Shown here piece after piece: positions 46,245 through 56,328 of a stretch of 64,000 bases of DNA. A program made the position numbers and the translations under genes. The notes below the pieces were generated by a model. It worked only from the letters and a program-made list of their open reading frames with translations, did not search any database and was not told where the DNA came from. This stretch comes from Stigmatella aurantiaca DW4/3-1 (lineage in GTDB: Bacteria > Myxococcota > Myxococcia > Myxococcales > Myxococcaceae). The stretch spans positions 5,784,893 through 5,848,892 of the forward strand of contig NC_014623.1 in the NCBI RefSeq assembly GCF_000165485.1, given 5' to 3'. The number at the start of each line of letters is the position of its first letter. Positions within the stretch are counted from its first letter, which is position 1.

Positions 46245-46574
46245 ATGTCCACGCCGTTGCCGCCGCAGACCACACCTCCCGTCAAGGAGCCCGATCCCCA
46301 GACGCCCCGGCGTGAGCCACCGCCAGGCCCCCCTCCAGAGAAGGATCCGCCCTCGCGCCCCCCTCCCAAGGAAGACCCGCCCCCGACGCCACCCGAGCCG
46401 GGAAAGCCCGTCCCAGAGATAGAGGATCCTCCCGCGCCGGGTCAGCCGCCCCGGACACCGGGCATCATCGCCCGCGCACCCCGTGGTGGTTTTTTTGACG
46501 GAACGCCTGACCGGCCCCCTAATGCCGCCCACAGGCCAGTAGCGGCCTGTAGCAGCCCGCCAGGAGGTCCCTGA
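46245..46574 (+). CDS. Small proline-rich protein
   Basis: A 109-residue protein of which roughly two in five residues are Pro, in motifs such as PPPGPPPEKDPPSRPP and EIEDPPAPGQPP, mixed with Asp, Glu, Lys and Arg. It is disordered. The ATG at 46245 has GGAGG 8 bases ahead. Its stop overlaps the next start (TGATG), so it is the first gene of a three-gene unit. No signal peptide or membrane segment. Function unknown; such proteins may be scaffolds. The last 30 residues are less Pro-rich. Confidence 0.65.
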   Translation: MSTPLPPQTTPPVKEPDPQTPRREPPPGPPPEKDPPSRPPPKEDPPPTPPEPGKPVPEIEDPPAPGQPPRTPGIIARAPRGGFFDGTPDRPPNAAHRPVAACSSPPGGP

Positions 46575-46813
46575 TGCAGGATGGCAACGTCAGCCCACTG
46601 AGCGCCGACACCCCGTCGGCCCCCGCCGAATCGGGTGAAGTCCGCTCCGCTCCAGAGGTCGAGGTCGTCTCTACCCACGTCCTTGTCGCCGAGGAGCAGG
46701 TTCAGAAACTCCGCGAGCTGTCCCGGCGCACCCGGATTGCCCAGAGCGAGTACCTCCGCGAAGCCGTCGAGGATCTGCTCGCCAAGTACGGCCGGGGCGG
46801 AGGACAAACCTGA
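46574..46813 (+). CDS. Ribbon-helix-helix protein
   Basis: A 79-residue protein: a flexible N terminus to about residue 30, then STHVLVAEEQVQKLRELSRR and SEYLREAVEDLLAKYG, the strand and two helices of a CopG-like RHH repressor. GGAGG lies 6 bases before the ATG, and both ends overlap neighbours by one base (TGATG). It may regulate its own operon or serve as the antitoxin of the small third gene, but no known toxin fold is visible there. It is unrelated in sequence to the RHH pair at 2550-3019. Confidence 0.8.
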   Translation: MQDGNVSPLSADTPSAPAESGEVRSAPEVEVVSTHVLVAEEQVQKLRELSRRTRIAQSEYLREAVEDLLAKYGRGGGQT

Positions 46814-46977
46814 TGCCCGCCACCGCAGCGGTCAGCGCCGCCACGCGCACCCGCGAGGTCCTCCCCACCCCGCTCGCCCGGGAGCTGGAGGGTCTGCTCG
46901 GCCCCCGCATCCGGAATGCGGGACGGCCGCCCTCCATCAAGGACGCGATCATCCGCTGGCTCAACGAGGAGCTGTAG
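46813..46977 (+). CDS. 54-residue protein of unknown function
   Basis: Too short for most gene finders, but supported by GGAGG ahead of the ATG and by a TGATG overlap with the RHH gene. The protein has an Ala/Thr-rich N terminus and a helical end (LARELEGLLG, GRPPSIKDAIIRWLNEEL) that resembles a short RHH or helix-turn-helix piece: SIKDAIIRWLNEEL looks like the second half of an RHH domain. It could pair with the preceding RHH protein. I do not recognise a family. Confidence 0.6.
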   Translation: MPATAAVSAATRTREVLPTPLARELEGLLGPRIRNAGRPPSIKDAIIRWLNEEL

Positions 46978-46994
46978 TCCGCTCCCCGTCTCGC

Positions 46995-48056
46995 TCAGGC
47001 CGTGGGGGCTGAGGCCTCGCCCCCCTTGTCCATCTTCGTGGCGATGTCCCGGAAGGACAGGTGCCCCAAGGACAGCAGCAGCAGGCCGAAGCCCACTTGC
47101 TGGATCGTCTGGCACAGCCACGTCACGTTCGCGTAGGCCAGTCCGCTGGAGTTCACCACCGTGGCCGGCAGGAAGAGGCTCATGCCCACCTTCGTCGCCG
47201 CCTGGAAGGTGCCCATCATCCCCGGAGCCGCGGGAATCATCAGCCCCACCACCAGCACCGTCATCACCACATAGCCCTGGAACAACGTCAGGGTCATGGG
47301 CTGGCACGAAGGATCCACCGAGCCCGCGCAGCTGAACGCCCGCGAGAGCAGCGCCATGCCCGCGCCGTTCAGACCCCAGTACGCCAGGGTATAGAGGAAG
47401 AAGAAGGTGAGCTGCTTGCCATCCGGCAGCTGGTGCATCGCCCCGACAAAGCCGTCCACCACGTCGGCCATCTTGTCCGCCAGCTTCGGGACGAACCGGC
47501 CCACCGTGGCGCGCACCAGGTGCACCGCCCGGTCATGCTGCCAGCGCGCGAAGAGCAGGAAGGCCAGCCCGCCGCCAAACACGGCGAACATCAGCGTGGA
47601 GCCCAGCTTCACGTAGCGGACTTCCGGCGACTCCGTGGGGATGAAGAAGAGCAGCACCCGCAGCAGCGTGGCCACGAAGAGCCCGTCCGTGATGCGCTCG
47701 AGCACCACCGAGGTCATCGCCGCGCTGCTCCGGATGGAGCTGCGCTGGGCGATGAGGTAGGGCCGGGCGAACTCCCCCAGCCGGAACGGCATCACCAGCA
47801 GCATCATGAACCCGATGCCGGAGGCCTGGTTGAGCGGGCGGAACGGCACCCGCTCGATGCCTGACAGCAAGCACCCCCACCGCAGCGTCCGGCACAGGTG
47901 GATGAGCGTCAGGATGCCGAAATACGGCAGGACATAGAGGTAGTTCGCCGAGCGAAGGCTGGCCCACTGCGACGGCCAGTCCGTGTTCCGGAACGCCCAC
48001 CACGAGAACAGGAGGGTGACCAGCACGCTGGCCACGAGCTTGACGGCACGCTTCAC
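46995..48056 (-). CDS. Flippase-like membrane protein (LPG synthase TM / UPF0104 family)
   Basis: A 353-residue integral membrane protein with about eight helices and the family motifs RWGCLLSGIERVPFRPLNQ, RLGEFARPYL, SVVLERITDG and late PAAPGMMGTFQAATK. These proteins have the fold of the lysyl-phosphatidylglycerol synthase membrane part and may move lipids, though the C-terminal transferase domain is absent. The start is GTG 48056; homologous sequence begins there, and no better start exists before the CpsB stop. It is 17 bp after the CpsB gene, so probably co-transcribed with it. Confidence 0.85.
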   Translation of the reverse strand: MKRAVKLVASVLVTLLFSWWAFRNTDWPSQWASLRSANYLYVLPYFGILTLIHLCRTLRWGCLLSGIERVPFRPLNQASGIGFMMLLVMPFRLGEFARPYLIAQRSSIRSSAAMTSVVLERITDGLFVATLLRVLLFFIPTESPEVRYVKLGSTLMFAVFGGGLAFLLFARWQHDRAVHLVRATVGRFVPKLADKMADVVDGFVGAMHQLPDGKQLTFFFLYTLAYWGLNGAGMALLSRAFSCAGSVDPSCQPMTLTLFQGYVVMTVLVVGLMIPAAPGMMGTFQAATKVGMSLFLPATVVNSSGLAYANVTWLCQTIQQVGFGLLLLSLGHLSFRDIATKMDKGGEASAPTA

Positions 48057-48073
48057 GGCGGGGGGGTATACCG

Positions 48074-48805
48074 TCAGTCCTGCATGGACTCCAGCGCCTC
48101 TCCCGCCAGCAGCCGCCGTGGGTGCTCCTGGAGCAGCTGGCCAAAAGCCTTCTCTCCTGCTTGCTGGCGCAGTTCCTTCAGCGCTTGGCCCACCCACTCC
48201 CGGGCTCCTGTAGGAGCATGTAGGTCCGTTGCCGCCAGCGTGTACAGGCCGTCGTCCAGCATCGCCCGGGCGCTCTTCTTCGCGATCACCCCGTAGCGCC
48301 CGATGAGGGCCCCTATGTCCATCTGCAACAGGGCGCCCGCCCGGACGGCCTCGGCCGCACGGCCCTTGCGTTCGAACTCCCGGCACCGCTCGGGGTGCGC
48401 GATGACGGGCCAGACCCCCTTGGTGCGGATGCGAAAGAGGATGTCCAGCAGGGCGGGCACCGGAGACTTGTAGGGCAGCTCTACCAGGACATACGGGCCC
48501 GTGCCCATCATCCGGGCCCCCGGCGTCCCCAGCCCCCTCAAGAAAGCATCGTCGAGGATGTTCTCCGCGTTGCGCCCCAGGGCCAGCGCGATGCCCTCGC
48601 GCGCCAAGGCCACGCCCACCTCCGCCAACCGCGTCTCGACGACGTCCAGGGGCGCATACTCCGGCCGGGCGTGCGGGCTGGGCGCCACGGTGGAGAAGCC
48701 CAGGTCCACCAAGGCCCTGGCCATCTCCAAGCTGTCTTCCAGCGTCTTGGCGCCGTCGTCCACGCCCGGCAGCAGGTGGCAGTGCAGATCCACCAGACCG
48801 CTCAT
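48074..48805 (-). CDS. CpsB/CapC-type PHP-domain tyrosine phosphatase
   Basis: A 243-residue PHP-fold metal phosphatase. The N-terminal VDLHCHLLPGVDDGAKT has the metal-binding HCH and DDG; later STVAPSPHARP, NAENILDD and IAHPERCREFE and the C-terminal AATDLHAP supply the other ligands. CpsB enzymes remove phosphate from BY-kinases that control capsule length. No kinase or capsule gene is next to it; it lies between yacG (4-bp overlap) and a lipid-flippase-like gene, so an envelope role is reasonable. In place of ASPH the motif is PSPH. Confidence 0.87.
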   Translation of the reverse strand: MSGLVDLHCHLLPGVDDGAKTLEDSLEMARALVDLGFSTVAPSPHARPEYAPLDVVETRLAEVGVALAREGIALALGRNAENILDDAFLRGLGTPGARMMGTGPYVLVELPYKSPVPALLDILFRIRTKGVWPVIAHPERCREFERKGRAAEAVRAGALLQMDIGALIGRYGVIAKKSARAMLDDGLYTLAATDLHAPTGAREWVGQALKELRQQAGEKAFGQLLQEHPRRLLAGEALESMQD

Positions 48806-49005
48806 GCGTCGCCGCCCCGCTCGGGGTATCCCGGCGGCAGCTCATCCTCCCGCTCATCGGTCTGGCGGTCGGGCACCCGGTACTCCTCCCCCAACCACCG
48901 GCCCAGGTCCACCGCACGGCACCGCCGGGAGCAGAACGGATAGGAGGGATTTTCGGCGCGGGGAGGGGTTGGCTTCTGACAGATGGGGCAGGCAGGAAGC
49001 GACAT
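48802..49005 (-). CDS. yacG: DNA gyrase inhibitor YacG
   Basis: A 67-residue zinc-finger protein. Cys6, Cys9, Cys25 and Cys29 (CPIC ... PFCSRRC) form the expected zinc site, followed by DLGRWLGEEYRVP, the family signature. It binds GyrB and blocks DNA binding in E. coli. The ATG at 49005 fits the family start; its stop overlaps the next gene by 4 bp. Confidence 0.92.
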   Translation of the reverse strand: MSLPACPICQKPTPPRAENPSYPFCSRRCRAVDLGRWLGEEYRVPDRQTDEREDELPPGYPERGGDA

Positions 49006-49102
49006 GGTGAACTCTTCACCTTCATAAGCCGTGACGCGCTGCCAGGCCAGGGGGTTTGATGGTCCCACGGGAGAGCAGTCAGGCTTCTCACCGAGGTTTC
49101 CC

Positions 49103-50092
49103 ATGCACGTCTTCCGAACCACCGGGGCGGGCGGTCCCGAGGTCCTCTCCTTCGAGGAGCGGCCGGATCCCACCCCCGGCCCCTCCGAAGTGCTCGTCCG
49201 CGTGCGCGCCACCGCGCTCAACCGGGCAGACCTGCTCCAGCTCAAGGGCCACTACCCCCCGCCCCCGGGCGCGCCCCCGGACATCCCCGGCCTCGAGTAC
49301 GCGGGCGAGGTGGTGGCCGTGGGGCCCCGCGTGCGCCGCTTCCAGCCCGGCGCCCGGGTCATGGGGCTGGTCGGTGGCGGGGCCTGGGCCGAGCAGCTCA
49401 CCGTCCACGAGCGCGAGGCGCTCCCCATCCCCGAGGGCCTGGACTTCACGCAGGCGGCGGCCATCCCCGAGGTCTACTTCACGGCGTTCGATGCCCTGGT
49501 GCTCCAGGGAGGGCTGCGGCCCGGGGAGACCGTGCTCGTCCACGCCGTGGCCAGCGGCGTGGGATCCGCGGCGGCCCTGCTGTGCCGGGCCATGGGGGTG
49601 CGCGTGGTGGGCACCGGCCGCAATGCCTCGAAGCTGGAGCGCGCCCGCGAGTGGGGCGTGGCGCACACGGTGCTCGTCGAGGGCTCCCCTCCCCGCTTCG
49701 CCCAGGCCGTCCGCGAGGCCACGGGAGGCCTGGGCGCCGATGTGGCGCTGGATCTCGTCGGCGGTGACTACGTCCCGGAGACCCTGGAGGCCCTGGCCCC
49801 CCAGGGTCGGACGCTGCTCGTGGGGCTCGTGGCGGGCACCCAGACGCAGGTGAACCTCGGGCTCATCCTGTCCAAGCGCCTGCGCATCACCGGCACCACG
49901 CTCCGCAGCCGCCCGCTGGAGGAGAAGATCGCCGTGGCCCAGGCGGCCGAGCGGCACCTGCTCCCCCTGTTCCGCGCGGGGAGCCTCCAGCCCGTCATCG
50001 ACGCCGTGGTCCCCATCCGGGACATCCGGGAGGCCCTCCAGCGGCTGGCGGGCAACGAGACCGTCGGAAAGGTGGTCCTGCGCTGGGAGTGA
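49103..50092 (+). CDS. NADPH:quinone oxidoreductase-like zinc-free alcohol dehydrogenase family protein
   Basis: A 329-residue medium-chain reductase. The N half shows the GroES-like fold with ALNRADLLQLKGHYPPPPG and IPGLEYAGEVVAVGP; the Rossmann part has VLVHAVASGVGSAAALLCRAMG and VVGTGRNASKLERARE. The zinc ligands of alcohol dehydrogenases are missing, as in quinone oxidoreductases of the TP53I3/PIG3 type, which this resembles most (YFTAFDALVLQGGL). Cytoplasmic. Substrate unproved. It starts at ATG 49103 and is divergent from yacG. Confidence 0.9.
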   Translation: MHVFRTTGAGGPEVLSFEERPDPTPGPSEVLVRVRATALNRADLLQLKGHYPPPPGAPPDIPGLEYAGEVVAVGPRVRRFQPGARVMGLVGGGAWAEQLTVHEREALPIPEGLDFTQAAAIPEVYFTAFDALVLQGGLRPGETVLVHAVASGVGSAAALLCRAMGVRVVGTGRNASKLERAREWGVAHTVLVEGSPPRFAQAVREATGGLGADVALDLVGGDYVPETLEALAPQGRTLLVGLVAGTQTQVNLGLILSKRLRITGTTLRSRPLEEKIAVAQAAERHLLPLFRAGSLQPVIDAVVPIRDIREALQRLAGNETVGKVVLRWE

Positions 50093-50133
50093 GGGTTGCG
50101 AAGCATGGCCAGGCCCTTATCCTGCGCCGCGCC

Positions 50134-51171
50134 ATGGCTACCCACTTCGATCCCGGCGCCGCCGCCCCCGCTGATTCCGGCATCTTCGGTCTCCCCCACT
50201 CCCCGGAGGAGGCCCACGTCGTCCTCATGCCCGTCCCCTTCGAGGCCACCACCAGCTACGGGGGAGGCACCTCCGAGGGGCCCGCCGCCGTGCTCCAGGC
50301 CAGCCGCCAGGTGGACCTCTTCGACGTGGAGACGGGCCGCCCCTATGAGCGCGGCATCGCCCTGCTCCCCGAGTCCGAGGAGCTGCGCGCCTGGAACACC
50401 CGCGCCAAGGCGCGCGCCCAGCTCGTCATCGAGGCCGGTGGGGTGGACCCCTCCCAGCCCGAGCTCCAGGCCGCCGCCGACGAGGTCAACCAGCTCTGCG
50501 AGAAGATGAACGGCGCCGTCTACCGCACCACGAAACACTGGCTCGAGCAGGGCAAGCGCGTGGGGGCCGTCGGGGGAGACCACTCCATCTCCTACGGCAT
50601 CATCCAGGCCCACGCGGAGAAGTACCCCGGCCTGGGCGTCCTCCACCTCGATGCGCACGCGGATCTGCGCAACGCCTACGAGGGCTTCACCTGGTCCCAC
50701 GCCTCCATCATGTACAACGTGGTGAAGCGCATCCCCGGCGTGAAGTCGCTCGTCCAAGTGGCCGTGCGCGACATGAGCGAGGAGGAGAACCAAGTCATCG
50801 TGGACTCCCAGGGCCGCATCCGCTCCTTCTTCGATGCCACCCTCCAGCAGCGGCGCTTCGACGGCGTGCCCTGGAACCGGCAGGTGGACGAGCTCATCTC
50901 CCTGCTGCCCGAGCACGTGTATCTGTCCTTCGACATCGACGGGTTGGATCCCGTCCTCTGCCCCCACACGGGCACGCCGGTCCCCGGAGGCCTGTCCTTC
51001 CCGGAGGCCAACGCCCTCCTTGCGGGCGTGGCCCGCTCAGGGCGCACCATCGTCGGCTTCGATCTCACCGAGGTGGCGCCAGATCCCGAGGGCGGCGAGT
51101 GGGACGGCAACGTGGGCGCGCGGCTGCTCTACAAGATGATCGGCTGGATGCTGAAGTCGCAGCGCGCCTGA
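50134..51171 (+). CDS. Agmatinase/arginase-family ureohydrolase
   Basis: A 345-residue binuclear-manganese hydrolase. The metal-binding motifs are complete: GGDHS, DAHADLR and SFDIDGLDP, with the final EVAPDPEGGEWDGNVGARL near the C terminus. It most resembles agmatinase (urea plus putrescine from agmatine), but the insert of about 50 residues ahead of GGDHS means formiminoglutamase or another guanidine hydrolase is possible. I start at ATG 50134, since the upstream extension to 50089 is not conserved-looking. The gene follows the oxidoreductase by 41 bp. Confidence 0.88.
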   Translation: MATHFDPGAAAPADSGIFGLPHSPEEAHVVLMPVPFEATTSYGGGTSEGPAAVLQASRQVDLFDVETGRPYERGIALLPESEELRAWNTRAKARAQLVIEAGGVDPSQPELQAAADEVNQLCEKMNGAVYRTTKHWLEQGKRVGAVGGDHSISYGIIQAHAEKYPGLGVLHLDAHADLRNAYEGFTWSHASIMYNVVKRIPGVKSLVQVAVRDMSEEENQVIVDSQGRIRSFFDATLQQRRFDGVPWNRQVDELISLLPEHVYLSFDIDGLDPVLCPHTGTPVPGGLSFPEANALLAGVARSGRTIVGFDLTEVAPDPEGGEWDGNVGARLLYKMIGWMLKSQRA

Positions 51172-51172
51172 T

Positions 51173-52195
51173 TCACCCCTGGGGCAACAACAGGCTGAAG
51201 GTGACCCCCTTGCCCGGGTGGCACTCGACGGACAGCGCGCCGCCATGCAGGCGCGCCAGCTCCGAGGCGATGTACAGCCCCAGCCCCGCGCCCTCCTTCA
51301 CCGCGCGCGGCGCAAAGGGCGCGAACAGGCCCGGCAGCGCCTCCTCCGGGTAGCCCATGCCTTCATCCCGCACGCGCACGGCCGCCACGGAGCCGGAGGC
51401 GCTCAGCTCCACGCGAATCTCGCCCTGCCCCGCCCCGCGCTGGATGGCATTGGCCAGCAGCGCATCGAACACCTGGTGGATGCGCTCGGGATCGTAGCGC
51501 AACACCACCGGCTCCACGGGCACGGTGAGGTGAAGCGGCACCTCCGGTTTCTGCACCTGCCAGGCCTCCACCGCGAGCCGCAGGCACGGGATCAGATCCC
51601 CCGTCACCGGCTGCAACATCACGCTGCCAGCCGCCAGGTGGGCCGCCTCCTGGAGGCTCCGGCCCACGAACTCCATCGTCCGCAGCTGCGTTCCCAGCGC
51701 GTCCAGCGCCTGCCGGTCCATCGTGGGCGCCTCATTCAGGCGCTGAAGCTGCTCGCGGGCCACCGACAAGGGGCCCTGGAGCGTCTGCTCCACCCAGTGG
51801 CTCAGCATCTCCAGCGGCAGCGCCTCCGCCCCCGCCGGCGCCTGCGGCACCTGGGCCAGCGACTGGCGGATGAGCGCCTCGAAGTCGTTGATCTCGAAGG
51901 GCTTGTGGAGAAAAGCGGACGCTTCGGGCACACCCTGCGGCAACACCGCGCTCAGCAGGATGACCGGCACGCTCTTGAGCACGTCGTCCCCCCGCAACCG
52001 GCGGCACAGCTCTAACCCACTCAACCTCGGCATCATGTGGTCCGTCACCACCAAGTGCGGCCTGCGGATCTTCGCCAGCCCGAAGGCCTCCTCTCCGTCC
52101 CGGGCGCATAACACGTCGTGGCCCAGGTCCTCCACCACATGGCTGAGAACTTCAAGCACCGCCGGCTCATCGTCCGCTACCAGGACGAGACTCAT
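51173..52195 (-). CDS. Response-regulator receiver fused to a histidine-kinase-like ATPase
   Basis: A protein of about 340 residues. The receiver domain is at residues 1-118: DDEP acidic pocket, phosphorylatable Asp in VVTDHMMPRLSG, and the Lys in LHKPFE. A helical region follows (LPLEMLSHWVEQTLQGPLS), where a normal H box (SHELRTPL) is expected; it is altered and stretched. Then comes a HATPase domain with VRDEGMGYPEEALPGLF and GAGLGLYIASELARLHGG. So it may be a kinase with a divergent acceptor site or a phosphorylation-controlled ATP-binding partner. I start at ATG 52195; the longer ORF is non-coding. Confidence 0.82.
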   Translation of the reverse strand: MSLVLVADDEPAVLEVLSHVVEDLGHDVLCARDGEEAFGLAKIRRPHLVVTDHMMPRLSGLELCRRLRGDDVLKSVPVILLSAVLPQGVPEASAFLHKPFEINDFEALIRQSLAQVPQAPAGAEALPLEMLSHWVEQTLQGPLSVAREQLQRLNEAPTMDRQALDALGTQLRTMEFVGRSLQEAAHLAAGSVMLQPVTGDLIPCLRLAVEAWQVQKPEVPLHLTVPVEPVVLRYDPERIHQVFDALLANAIQRGAGQGEIRVELSASGSVAAVRVRDEGMGYPEEALPGLFAPFAPRAVKEGAGLGLYIASELARLHGGALSVECHPGKGVTFSLLLPQG

Positions 52196-52367
52196 TCCCC
52201 TGCTCCTCGCTCCCCCAGCGCGGGCACCCGCAGCCCGCCGCTCCGGACGATTTCTTGATCTATGCGCGCGTTGCGCATCGCATCCAGGTGGGGCCGGGAA
52301 TGCTGGCCGGTTCTCGACAGTCCAGCCGTCATTCTCTAGACATCGGCGGTGTGCACGGAGGTATGGA

Positions 52368-53696
<1,329 letters not shown>

Positions 53697-53708
53697 CATG
53701 TGCTTCAC

Positions 53709-55577
53709 ATGAGTCAGGTTCGCTATCAATCGCTGGGACCCTTGCTGTCAGGAGAGGGCTCCCGTGCTTTCCTTGGCCTCGCACTCGAGGAAGGTGTCTC
53801 GCCCCGGCCCGTGGTGCTCATCTGGGCGCCGCAAGACATCGCCCAGGATCCGGAGCTGACCGCGAGGCTCCGCCGGGAGACTCAGCGCGCGGTCGTCTTT
53901 GATCATCCGCACATCCTGCGCGTGCACGGCCTGGTCAACCTGGAGCAAGGGCTGGCGCGCATCACCGAGTACGCGGACGGTGAGTCGGTGCGGCGGGTGA
54001 TGGAAGTCACCCCGCGCATCCCTCCCCCGCTGGCCGCTCGGCTGGTGGCGGACGCCGCCCTGGGCGTCCACTACGCGCACATGGCGGGCAATGACGATGG
54101 CTCGCCGCTCGTCCACGGAGACCTGCGTCCCGAGACGCTGATCATCTCCTTCCAGGGCATGTGCAAGGTGACGGGCTACGGGGCCCTCAGCGTCGCGCCG
54201 CGCGAGCGGGGCGGACGCCGCGTGCGCAACCGGCGCAAGTACAGCGCCCCCGAGCAACTGCTGGGTGGCCGCGAGGCCGTCAACATCCAGACGGATGTCT
54301 TCCTGCTGGGCCTCACCCTCTACGAGTGCCTCACCGGCAAGGTCCCCTTCAAGGACGCGAAGGACGCGGACACGGCCACCCTCACCGAGGCCCTGCCATC
54401 CCTGCCCCCACCCATTCCGCGCACGCTCGACGCGGTGGTACAGCGGGCCACCGCCAAGCGCGCTCAGGAGCGCTACCCGTCCGCCCTCACCCTGCGTGAA
54501 GCCATCGTGGAGGCCATGGGTGGACTGCCTGAAACGGACGTCGTCGCGGCGTTCATGAACAAGCTCTTCCCGCCCCAGGATGAGGCGCGGGGAGCACGGG
54601 CCAAGGTGCTCGAACTGGGGATCGCGGACGTCATCCGCCGCGAGGGCCTCCCCGTTCCTCCTCCGGCCCAAGCGGTCCCCTCCAACACCGTGGCCCCTGC
54701 GCCCGTGCCCGTGGCAGCGCCCCCGCAGAAAGCCGTGGCGCCCCCGCCCGCAGCGAAAAAGCCCACTGCGGCCCCCGCTCCCCCGCCCCCTGCTCCTGCC
54801 GCGGCTCCTGCCTCACCGGCGGTGGCTGCTCCTCCACCGGCGGTGGCCGCTGTGCCACCGGCCGTCGCCGCCCCACCGGCTCCCGGCCCCGAGGCGCCTG
54901 CCCCGGCAAGCCCCCCCGCCAAGAAGTCCTCCCGGGGTGCTCGCATCTCGCTGGTGGTGGCCTCCCTGGCGCTGGCCTCCGTGGCGGCCATCGTGGTGTC
55001 CCGCGACCAGCTTCCTCCCCACCTCCGCACCTATCTGGACTCCCTGACCGCCACGGATGCTTCGGATTCCGATCTCCCGGAGACGCCGCAGTCCCCGCTG
55101 GGGCTCGCCGACGCGGGGACGCCCGATGGGGGAACGGACGCCGGGGTGGACACGATGCTGGAGTTGATCGTGGACCCCCGCGTGGAGGTCGGCTTGTCCG
55201 ATGGTGGGACACTCGGCCGCACTCCCCTGTCCGTGCCTTTCACCCCCGGCCGGCATTCGCTCTCCTTGAGCAACGCCTTCCTGGGCATCCAGACGGCGCG
55301 CACGCTGACCGTGAACCCCACGGGCCGCACCACGCACCGCATCTACCTGAACAAGGGCTTCGTCACCGTGAAGGCCCCTCCGGGGGCCATGGTTCAGGTG
55401 GATGGCCGGAAGATTGGCATTGCCCCCGTCGAAGAGCTGGATCTGTATGAGGGCTACCACCGGCTCGTGGTCACGGTGGATGGCGCACGCTGGCAGAAGA
55501 GCTTCCAGATCACCCCGAGCCAGCGCCTCGTCTTCGACGTGGACTTCGAGGAGCCCGCGGAAACCGCGGAGGAATGA
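53709..55577 (+). CDS. Membrane-bound pseudokinase with C-terminal PEGA domain
   Basis: A 622-residue protein with a Ser/Thr-kinase fold whose key residues have changed. The VAIK lysine is absent (VVLIW at residues 35-39), the catalytic loop is HGDLRPET (136-143) in place of HRDLKPEN, and DFG has become GYG (156-158). The APE motif (YSAPEQLLG) and the activation of a helical C lobe remain. After residue 310 there is a Pro/Ala linker of about 110 residues, a membrane helix (ISLVVASLALASVAAIVV), and two PEGA-like beta domains outside (PPGAMVQVDGRKIG). It is probably a scaffold or sensor rather than an enzyme; coupling to HtrA is suggested by the 12-bp gap. Confidence 0.87.
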   Translation: MSQVRYQSLGPLLSGEGSRAFLGLALEEGVSPRPVVLIWAPQDIAQDPELTARLRRETQRAVVFDHPHILRVHGLVNLEQGLARITEYADGESVRRVMEVTPRIPPPLAARLVADAALGVHYAHMAGNDDGSPLVHGDLRPETLIISFQGMCKVTGYGALSVAPRERGGRRVRNRRKYSAPEQLLGGREAVNIQTDVFLLGLTLYECLTGKVPFKDAKDADTATLTEALPSLPPPIPRTLDAVVQRATAKRAQERYPSALTLREAIVEAMGGLPETDVVAAFMNKLFPPQDEARGARAKVLELGIADVIRREGLPVPPPAQAVPSNTVAPAPVPVAAPPQKAVAPPPAAKKPTAAPAPPPPAPAAAPASPAVAAPPPAVAAVPPAVAAPPAPGPEAPAPASPPAKKSSRGARISLVVASLALASVAAIVVSRDQLPPHLRTYLDSLTATDASDSDLPETPQSPLGLADAGTPDGGTDAGVDTMLELIVDPRVEVGLSDGGTLGRTPLSVPFTPGRHSLSLSNAFLGIQTARTLTVNPTGRTTHRIYLNKGFVTVKAPPGAMVQVDGRKIGIAPVEELDLYEGYHRLVVTVDGARWQKSFQITPSQRLVFDVDFEEPAETAEE

Positions 55578-55593
55578 CGAGGGGCAGACGCCC

Positions 55594-56328
55594 TCAGCGA
55601 GCCCGCTCTCCAGCCCCCTCCGGGCTGGAGAGAAAGCCATCGAGGACGCCATAGGCATAGAGCGCCGCGAAGGCATAAGCCCCGGCGAGATAGGACACGT
55701 TGAGCCCACGGGCCTTGCCCGCGTCCCCGGCGCTGTACAGGCCATCGTCGCCCCGCAACGCGAGCGCCCCCCCCAGTGAGGCCGCGGACAGGGCGAAGAA
55801 CGCCCCCTGCGACACCGCCAGCACGGTGCCCTTCGCGTGCTTGCCGTGCTGAAAGTGCCCCACGCCGAAAGGCACCAGGTACCACCCCCGCGAGACCGTG
55901 GCGACCGCTGGAGCCGCTGGCCTCTCCGGCACGGCGCCAGGAGATGCCAACACCGGCGGCACGAGAATGGGCCGGCGGCGCGCGGCGGCCAGCGCGGCGA
56001 TGCGCTCTCCATGCACGGTGCGCACACGCTCCACGAAGGCGATGAAGTCGGGTGGGTACACCAGCGGATCCAGCGTCGCGTCGCGGCTCGCGGCAAGCCC
56101 CAGCACCACCTCGTTCTCGGCCCGCGAGGGATCTTCCTGGGCATGGTACGTGGCGGCCAGCAGCAGGTGAGCCTCCGCCTCCAGCCCGTCATCGTCGAGC
56201 CGCAACGGATAGAGCACCGCCTCCAGCTCGGCCCGGGCCTGTGCCAGTTCGCCCGATTGGTACGCCTCGCGGGCCGGGTCCAACGGAGATGCCAGCGACA
56301 GCACCATGGCCACGAGGAGGCCTGTCAT
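55594..56328 (-). CDS. Exported TPR-like protein of a kinase operon
   Basis: A 244-residue protein with a signal peptide (LLVAMVLSLASP), helical tetratricopeptide-like repeats (REAYQSGELAQARAELEAVL; EAHLLLAATYHAQEDPSRAENEV), then a linker and two hydrophobic helices (GTVLAVSQGAFFALSAASLGGALAL and SYLAGAYAFAALYAYGVLDGF in part). The pattern is common in myxobacteria beside PEGA kinases. Its start overlaps the kinase stop by 4 bp (ATGA), so the two are made together. It may assemble with the kinase at the inner membrane. Function not known. Confidence 0.78.
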   Translation of the reverse strand: MTGLLVAMVLSLASPLDPAREAYQSGELAQARAELEAVLYPLRLDDDGLEAEAHLLLAATYHAQEDPSRAENEVVLGLAASRDATLDPLVYPPDFIAFVERVRTVHGERIAALAAARRRPILVPPVLASPGAVPERPAAPAVATVSRGWYLVPFGVGHFQHGKHAKGTVLAVSQGAFFALSAASLGGALALRGDDGLYSAGDAGKARGLNVSYLAGAYAFAALYAYGVLDGFLSSPEGAGERAR

